From Chromera velia (Eukaryota; Sar; Chromeraceae), in NCBI GenBank assembly GCA_018398765.1, contig JAHBMJ010003719.1, positions 7,263 to 71,262 of the forward strand: a stretch of DNA of 64,000 nt, read 5' to 3'. Position numbers and translations under genes: made by a program. This document shows, piece by piece, positions 56,855 to 64,000 of this stretch (position 1 is its first letter; each line of letters begins with the position of its first letter). Under the pieces are notes generated by a model that saw only the letters and a program-made list of their open reading frames with translations, did not search any database and was not told the origin of the DNA.

Positions 56855-57713
56855 ATGAGGTGGGGGTTGTTCGTCTCCAGCGTAGCGCTGGTGGCCGAGA
56901 GCTACCACCCCAACCTCTCCCACTCACCAGGAGCGTCTTTCGGCCTTTTCCGGTCTCGGCTTATGGGTAGAGGAAGGTTAACGACAAGGTTTGGCGGCTT
57001 GTCATCCCTTCGTGCGTCTTCGTCCATGGCTGCCCCTTCGCCCACTGATTCTCCGACCCTCGACTTTGAAAGCAAGAAGGAGACGCCGAGAGTCTGTATC
57101 GTCGGGGGGGGGTTCGGGGGACTCATGACAGCCTTGGGACTCGCGCGCATGCCCTGGAGGCAGACGCCTCAGGTGACTCTGATCGACGACAAAGACAGAT
57201 TTGTCTTCACCCCCCTTCTCTATGAGCTTGCATGCGATTTTGCTGGAGAGGACGAAGTGTGTCCGACCTTCCGAGACCTTCTCCGTAACTCTGGCATTGA
57301 ATTCAGACAGGCAAAGGTGACCTCAGTAGATGTCGGGAACCGTCAAGTGGCAATTGCAGAGGGAGATGATGGCGAGGGGCCGGTCTCGCATCTGAACTAC
57401 GACAAGCTTGTTGTTAGTGCCGGGTTCAAGGCCAAGACAGAGACGGTGGAGGGGGCGACTGAGCACGCACTCCCCTTCTACAGGCTGGACGATGCACAGA
57501 GACTCAGAGAAGAGCTCCGCAGACTTGACGTGAGTCCGTTCGTCAGGTGTTTTTGTCCCCAACCCCCCCTCTGTCGCTTTGCCCTGCGCCTTGCTGCCTT
57601 GCATGCAGACCCTCTTCTCTTTTCTCCCTCTTGAGCATACACGAACACGTTCACATTCACACACGAACACTCTCGGCCTCTGTATCCCTGTCGCATGCGC
57701 GCAGTCATACACA

Positions 57714-57760
<47 letters not shown>

Positions 57761-59057
57761 GCACACATACACATACACGCAGAGAGTGCTGTCTGCCGGC
57801 CTGTTGGGTGGTCAAACGCACATTGATGCGCCCCTGCGCCCTCCCGACCCTGTTGCTGCCTCTCCCCTGCAGCGGCGGATCCAGGCAGGGCAGCCTGTGA
57901 GGGTCTGTGTCGTTGGAGGAGGGTACAGCGGGGTGGAGTTGGGGGCCAATGTGAAGAGGCGGCTGGGTGGGGGTGCGGATGTGTTTGTGGTCCATCGAGG
58001 TCCTTCTTTGATGTCTGGATCCTCGTCGGGGTTCAACAGGAAGAGTGCCCAGCAGGTGCTGGACTCTCTGGGCGTGTCAACCAAATTAAACACGGGGGTT
58101 GAGAGCATCTCAGCAACAGAGACCGAAGAGCAGACGGGGGAGCAGAAAAAAAAAGTGGTCCTGAGGCAAAAGGGGTCCTCAGACACTGAGGAGACGGAAT
58201 TCGACCTCGTGCTGTGGACCGCGGGGCAAGCTCCCTCACAGGTTCTGGAAAGTTTCAGAGCATCAGGAGGGTTTGTTCTAGATGCCAAGGGGCGGCTGTG
58301 TGTCTCTCGCACCCTGGAGGCTGTGCGTCGAGGAGAAGGGACGAGGGGAGGCGGCAGTGGTGTCTTCGCTGTTGGAGACGTCGCGAATATTGACGGGTTT
58401 GAGGGAGGTGGCACCGCACAGGTCAGACAGTTGTATGCGATGGGTTAAAGGAGTGAAAAGAAGAACAGTGAGGCATCATTCGATCAGATTTATATGCGCC
58501 TGTTGCCTGCCTGCGTGCGTGCATCCATCCCTCGTTGGTTCAAAACAACTAACTCTCTATGGTTGCCGTTGCGTCTGTATTTGTGCATGCAGGCTGCGTT
58601 CCAAGAGACGGACTATCTGGTGTGGAACCTGTGGGCCCAACTGACACGAGAAGTGTTGCAGCAGGAAGACGGGGGAGGTTCGTTTCGAGAACTTGAGTTT
58701 CGCTATGCTCCTTTGGGGGAACTTGTCGGCATGGGGCCCTCTGAAGGTCTGTCTGTCTGTTTGTTCTTTCTTTCTTTCTTTCTTTTTGTCTGTTGTGTTC
58801 ATGAAGAAAAGGAGGGAGAAGAAGAAGAAACATATAGTCTGTCTGTCTGTCTGAACTCTCACCTTTCGGGCCCCCTGCCCACGCTGTTTGATTGGTGGTG
58901 ATGTTCCTTTGTCTTTGTTCTTTCTTTCTTTCTTTCTTTCTTTTTGTCTGTTGTGTTCATGAAGAAAAGGAGGGAGAAGAAGAAGAAACATATAGTTTGT
59001 CTGTCTGTCTATCTGTCTGTCTTTGTCTGTATATCTGTCTGTCTGTCTGACGATATA

Positions 59058-59092
<35 letters not shown>

Positions 59093-60465
59093 AAGACGCT
59101 CCGATTTGTCTCTGCATGTCTACTCATGTCTCTTTCTCTGTCTCTCTCTTTCACTTTTTCTGCGTCTGCTGTAAGTGTGAAAAGAAGAAGAGAGGGGAGG
59201 GAAAAGCACAGTCTCTCTCTTTTCTCTCTCTCAACCCGAAAGGTCCCCTCCAATCTTTGTGTTGCAACTGTGTCCTGTGCATTTAAATTCTGCTCAAACT
59301 CCATGACTCACTTACTTTTCCCTTCCTTTCTTCCCTCCCTCCCTCCCACATGCAGGGTCGGTATCCCTTCTTTCGGACAGGCTGACCCTCGACGGCCCCT
59401 CTGCCGCCCTTGCGCGTCGGCTGATTTACGTCTTTCGACAACCCACAAACGAACAGAGGGTGCGGGCTCTGCGGGGGTTTCTCTCCCGGTCTTCCGAAAG
59501 TGGGGGTGGGATCTCGGCCTTGGCCTCTGCTTTCCAAGGAGACAGCAGACTGAAGGGACAGGCAGAGGAGCTTGCCAAGGCTGCTGCTCGGGTGGCTGAC
59601 GGCCCGATGGTCAAGTCCCTCATCGAGGCTGCCAGAAAAAGCCCGTTCCTCGGACCACTACTCGCACAGCTGCCCGCTGCAGCCCTAAGTGATGCTGCTG
59701 AACCATTGGTCCCGGAAAGCGAAGAAGTTGCCCCTCAAATACCCCCCTCACCCCTGACACCGCGCAGCACCCCTGTTTTTGTTGCAGGCGCGACAGGCAG
59801 GACGGGGCGTTTGGTAGTACGGGAACTGCTTCTGAGGGGGTGGCGTGTGGTTGTGGGCACGCGACCGGGGGGGCAGTCGAGGGGGGAGCGTATCATCTTC
59901 CAGGAGGCCGAGCGGGCAGGACTAGACCCCGAGACGCTTCGGTCTGAGGGGAGGCTGGAGGTTCGGGAGGTAGATCTGCGGAGCGGGAGTGATCAGGCTG
60001 TGTGCGAAGCGCTAGGTGACTGCCGTTTTGCCGTCTCGTGTTTGGGTGCGAGTGGTATGGGGGTTGGTATTTCGGGACCTATTGAGATCGACGGGCGTGC
60101 TTCTCAGACTTTGTTTCGTGCGTTTGCGAAATGCGTTCCTTATGATAAAAAGCAAAATGAACTGAGCGGTCATATGGTTCTGGTGTCCAGCTTGGGGACT
60201 GGAAATCCGTTCGGTTTTCCGAGCGGCGTTTTGAATCTTTTTGGGGGAGTGTTGTTAATCAAACGGCTCTCGGAACTGTACCTTCAAGCTTGCGGGGTGA
60301 ACTATACAATTGTCAGGTGAGCTGATCAATAAAGAGGGTGATGTGACTGTCAGTCGAGTGAGTCAGGTTTCTCAAGGAATGCATGTCCCTCCGAGGGAGA
60401 GTGTGGCTCTGCAGCGAAGCAGCTGCACGTGCAGGACGAGAGGGCTGGATGACGTCCAGTCGAGT

Positions 60466-60505
<40 letters not shown>

Positions 60506-61650
60506 AGAAGGGCAGCAGTTTGGAGAATCGGTGTTTAGTTTTGCTGTTCTCTCCTTGTTCTCCATACATCCCTTATTTGATGCATTAATAGATGCGAGAG
60601 TGTGTGAGAGAACGTGATGCTCCTCCAAGACACGCTTTACAGTCTCCAGCTCCGTGCGTTGTGTGGTCTTTTCTTCTGGATTGATTTTTCTGCCCTTCTT
60701 TTCTTCACTGTCTTTTCATTCAAACTGTCTGCTTGCGTGCTTCCTTGATTTAATTGTCGAGGAACCCTCTTTTGTCTTCGGTTCCGTACCCATTCTTCGA
60801 GAAAGACTGCGATCCGTTACAAACAATTCTTTTCACTCCGTTTGCAGACCGGGGGGGCTGGTGAGCAGGAGCGACCTCGGGGCTGCTGGGGAGAGTGGAG
60901 GCAGGGGAGGAGGTGAAGCGGGGGGGCAACGCAGAGGTTTGGGTCCTGTTGGGTTGTTTGGGCCTGACTCTACTTTTGGAGGATCTGTCTCTCGAGAGGA
61001 TGTGGCAGTTGTGTGTGCAGAGGCACTTGAATTGGGGGGGAGGGATCAGGGGAGCTCTAGACAGAAGGTCGGTCAGTCGATCGTTTAGTTTGACTTAAAG
61101 GGAGTGCGTGGGTGAATGATCTCATTCAGTCAGAGTAGGGAAAGAGTACTCTTTGCCTCCTTTTCTCTTCCTCCGCACCGTTCTCCAACGCTCTTTCACG
61201 CTCTTTTAGTACGTTGTTTGAGCCCCCTTCCTCCCTCCTTCTCTCTATCCTTTGCTGTTACAGACTTCTTGTGTTTTTTTTTTGTTTTTGCGTCCTCTCT
61301 TGTACTTGTACATTATAATACATTCTCTATGCGATGTGCATGTCGGGACTCAAAGAAGTCGTCTTTCATGCACGAAAGGGCCACCGTGTGTGTACATTGA
61401 AGGACGGACTAGAGAATCAGTCAGTGAGCGAGTGGATATGCAGAAGAGGGAACGAAGATATCCGATATGCGTTGTCAAACGACGGGGTGACTCAATGCAG
61501 CGGTAGAAATGGATAATGCAAATGAATCTGTCTGGATGGATGGATGTTTGCATGCAGATTGTAGAGGTGATAGCCTCGCGTGAATTTCCCGGCGTTCCTG
61601 TTGAAGAGCTCTTCCGGAAAGTTCCCTCAATCCCCGGAGGAAAGCTCTGA
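56855..61650 (+). CDS. NDC1-type NAD(P)H:quinone oxidoreductase fused to TIC62-like SDR
   Basis: 883 aa, six exons: 56855-57529, 57873-58421, 58593-58746, 59356-60316, 60848-61067, 61558-61650 (TGA). All phases agree. Residues 1-75 are a hydrophobic then Arg/Ser-rich leader with GASFGLF, as in bipartite plastid signals. The type II NADH dehydrogenase part has two Rossmann motifs (GGGFGG at 84-89, GGGYSG near 240) and the FAD motif FAVGDVAN near 397. Its C-terminus (ALARRLIYVFRQPTNEQR) resembles plastid NDC1 and cyanobacterial NdbB. A helical linker leads to an atypical SDR: GATGRTG at 604-610, VSSLGTGNPFG and NYTIVRPGGL, as in TIC62/NmrA-like proteins. NDC1 reduces plastoquinone and serves phylloquinone synthesis; the SDR partner substrate is unknown. 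Introns begin gtgagt, gtcaga, gtctgt, gtgagc and gtcggt. Confidence 0.9.
57711..57756 (+). repeat. CA microsatellite
   Basis: Pure CA repeat inside intron 1 of the NDC1-SDR gene, continuing as CGCACGCACA. Confidence 0.95.
58763..59095 (+). repeat. Intronic duplication and GTCT microsatellite
   Basis: A block of about 85 bp (TTCTTTC repeat, then TTTTTGTCTGTTGTGTTCAT, a GAAGAA stretch and CATATAGT) occurs at 58763-58845 and again at 58917-58998, followed by GTCT tetramers to 59090. Both are in intron 3 of the NDC1-SDR gene. Confidence 0.85.
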
Positions 61651-63333
61651 TGGGAGGACAGACAGGCAGATAGACAGATAGACAGACAGGCAGATTGAGA
61701 GAGAAGGAGCTACAGACAGAAAGGAAAGGAAAAATCTCGTGCGTGAAGGACAGAGATCGATCATTCGTTTCTTTCGTTTGGGATTGGCTACCCATTCTCG
61801 CTTTCCCTTCCCTTCTTTCTTTCCCCCTTCTGCTTGTACAACATACCGAAGTGAAGTGCAATGACCGGAATCCCAAATCAGACCACCTTCGTTGTCGCAG
61901 TGCTCTTTCCCCTGTGGCCAATTTTCCTGGCCAGACAGGGAGGGAGACTTTGTTTGAGTAGTAATTTTCGTCCCCGCCATGCAGACATGCTGTCTCCTTT
62001 CCTTTTTGGGAAGATGCCAGGTCGTGTCGTGGTGGACTCAGAGTCTCTCTGCGTACTGATTGTTTGTCCTTCTTTCAGAGTATTCTCGTCCGCTTGAGCA
62101 CTTTTAGTTGTGCGTTTCGACTCTGTCGGCTGATTAACTGTTTGGCAAGCGAATTCGATGAGTGAGCGGCACAAATTCTGATTGCTGGCGGTTGGCGCTT
62201 CCATTGTGGAGACGTTCGCGCCATCTTTCCGTCTCTGTTAGACGGAATGCATTTAAAAAGAAAAGATGCTGCTGGACAGAAAAGAAAGGTAGTAGAAGCA
62301 AAGGCAAAGTCCTCTCCGACTTCTGGACCTCTCGACTTGGACAACGTCTGTTCGGTAGTGCAGTTCATCGTCCTTGACATCGTTGTAAATGTATGTTGAC
62401 ACATGAATAGATGTAGCTTATTTGGGAAAACAACGCCTGTGGAGTAGCATGTGCACATTTCTATGATTGTATGTTTTTGTGTTCTTAAAAAGTCCTTAGA
62501 TAATTTTGAAGAACTGTATAAAGGCTGCTTCTAGGGCTACCTCTGGATACTTCAGCTTTTTCACGCCCGAGTACACCCAAGAATTTAGTTAAATTCAGTG
62601 TACGTTGCATGGAATTATCAATAAAAAAATATTTCTTCCACATAATTTTCTGATTTAGTGCCTCCATTTTAAAAAAAAAAAACTTATTTGTTGATTAATT
62701 AATTAATTGATTGATTGATTGATTGATACTAAGTTCCGCGCGAGGCCTTCCCGCTATGTTTACCTGTTGCCAGAGTTGGCAGGGGGTTAATTCGATCGGC
62801 TTAGTTTGGAAACTATTAGGAGCTATCAGGAGGCAATTAGATTGAGTCAGCTAGAGTTAACACTAGTTAACATTTCTAGTTTTTCAGGATTAGCGACACC
62901 ATAGGACACCGTAAAAATTTTTAAAAATTTTAGAAGTGTACGTTGGATCACTGGGTCAGTGTTTCCAGTTTTTTGGGATTGGGGGCTTTGCATGGCTTTG
63001 GTAAAAGTTTTATAGATGCGTACTAATGCGTGCTGCCACGGTCCGCGTCTGCGCAGATGCGTAAAAGTTTTGGCCACTATACAAAGTGTGTGCGCAAAAA
63101 GAGCGATTTTTCGTTTGCTGTTTTTTTTTTTCTTTTTTGTGCCTGCATGCATGCATGTATACAAAACCCAATTATATTAAATGAAAACATACACATGCAT
63201 CGATCTCAATATATTCTGTTGTCGATATACTAGCTCGGCACGTTCTACGGGACATTGTGGGAATGTTCAAAGACACATACTTATGATCTGCGCAAATGAC
63301 TGAGAAGCGTGGTAGCCGAAAGCAACCCGTAAA
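61651..63333. other. Gene-poor stretch
   Basis: It holds the NDC1-SDR 3' untranslated region with GACAGACAGGCAG repeats. A basic frame at about 62162-62377 is short and has no splice support. The rest is AT-rich and contains the SINE-like copy below. Confidence 0.4.
62685..62800 (-). repeat. SINE-like dispersed repeat with (AATC)n tail
   Basis: On the minus strand CTGCCAACTCTGGCAACAGG then ATAGCGGGAAGGCCTCGCGC and GGAAC, followed by AATC and AATT repeats. The match to 2905-2992 includes about 50 bp before the tail. Confidence 0.55.
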
Positions 63334-64000
63334 GAAGGTTTCTCTGCTGGAATGAATCCAGAAAAGCGGACTGCAGGCATATCTTACTGTCTCCATTCAA
63401 CGCCCAGACATCGTGGCGAAATCCACCAAAGAGGAGAATGCACAGCTCTAGGGCTGTGCCATCACCGTCAAACAAAGGCATTCCGTCAACGTACGAACCC
63501 TGTCTGAAGAACCAGAGCCCTGCTTGCCTCCAGAAGCGGGCCCTTGTTATGAGCGATAGAGACGGGAGTGGAAATGTCGTGATCTCCTCAGAGGTTATTC
63601 CGACTCTTCAGGACTACTGTGCTGCTCAGTCTCTGTCCAGCAATGTAACCCGTGTACAGCACGTTCGCATTCCTCATAACTCATCACTCTGTCCGGCTTT
63701 TGCTCAGCATACCCCACCAGAGGCGGTCTGCGTCCTCCACTGCTACCGGTGCCGTCATTGTTGTTCTGCAGCTCCTCAACCTAACTCGATTCCAGCTGCG
63801 ACCTTTCAAACACCCAATCCTTACACGACTACCAAGCCAAGTAAGCCAACGATACCCCAATTTAACCCAGAGTCCAGGTCAGCAATGCAAAGCGCGGCAT
63901 CCAGAGTCCACAGTTTGAACTCTTCCCCCCCAATGAAGCCATACAAATCTGCCACGGCCGTGTACCCACCCTCCCAGCCTGGGCCTTCCAAGACGATTTC
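63334..64000 (+). CDS. Open frame running off the window end; product unknown
   Basis: A plus-strand frame is free of stops from about 63334 to the last base (over 220 codons). ATGs lie at 63439 and 63549 (MSDRDGSGNVVISSEV). It reads Cys-containing then Pro/Ser/Thr-rich text (PPEAVCVLHCYRCRHCC, QTPNPYTTTKPSKP). No family is recognised. The minus strand over 63281-63481 encodes LFGGFRHDVWALNGD, which resembles a Kelch repeat, so the true strand is uncertain. Confidence 0.3.

Overview
The window is nuclear DNA of a eukaryote. Genes are cut into many exons with GT-AG borders, intergenic DNA is rich in microsatellites, and there are two decayed transposons and two assembly gaps. A plastid-type NDC1 quinone reductase with a bipartite-looking leader points to a photosynthetic protist with a complex plastid. 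The overall look resembles a chromerid alveolate such as Chromera velia, but that is inference. Exon models below were built by hand from splice borders, conserved motifs and reading phase. Four long models sum to whole codons (kinesin 1982 aa, CS protein 264 aa, coiled-coil protein 1584 aa, NDC1 fusion 883 aa).

Layout. 0.35-1.13 kb: small hypothetical gene (-). 1.9-10.5 kb: large kinesin (+). 11.0-14.0 kb: non-autonomous LTR retroelement with initiator-Met primer site, polypurine tract and 4-5 bp target duplication. 14.7-18.0 kb: CacyBP/SIP-like CS-domain gene (+). 19.0-22.1 kb: secreted Cys-rich repeat protein (-) inside a repeated flanking cassette. 22.4-22.8 kb: assembly gap. 24.0-26.9 kb: hypothetical gene (+) with a 1.7 kb polypyrimidine intron. 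28.2-39.3 kb: decayed Helitron (-) coding for OTU protease, CCHC zinc knuckles, DUF6570-like region, HUH Rep and Pif1-type helicase. 41.1-43.2 kb: a second cassette with the same flanks around a different Cys-rich gene (-). 45.1-55.9 kb: 16-exon basic coiled-coil protein (-), broken by a 981-bp assembly duplication. 56.9-61.7 kb: NDC1-type NAD(P)H:quinone oxidoreductase fused to a TIC62-like atypical SDR (+). An open frame runs off the right edge.

Three patterns stand out. First, the NDC1-SDR fusion joins a plastid quinone reductase to a dinucleotide-binding domain in one polypeptide. Second, 20 of the 38 modelled donor sites begin GTCA rather than GTRA, often continuing into tandem GTCA repeats that offer a possible donor every 4 bp. 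Third, the transposons carry a cytosine-deamination signature: the two LTRs differ by 17 transitions and no transversions, and the Helitron frame is interrupted by stop codons at positions where Gln or Arg fits.

The genes do not form an operon or an evident pathway. Kinesin, the coiled-coil protein and the CS protein are plausible cytoskeletal or chaperone components. The coiled-coil and NDC1-SDR genes are divergently transcribed from a 0.9 kb shared upstream region.
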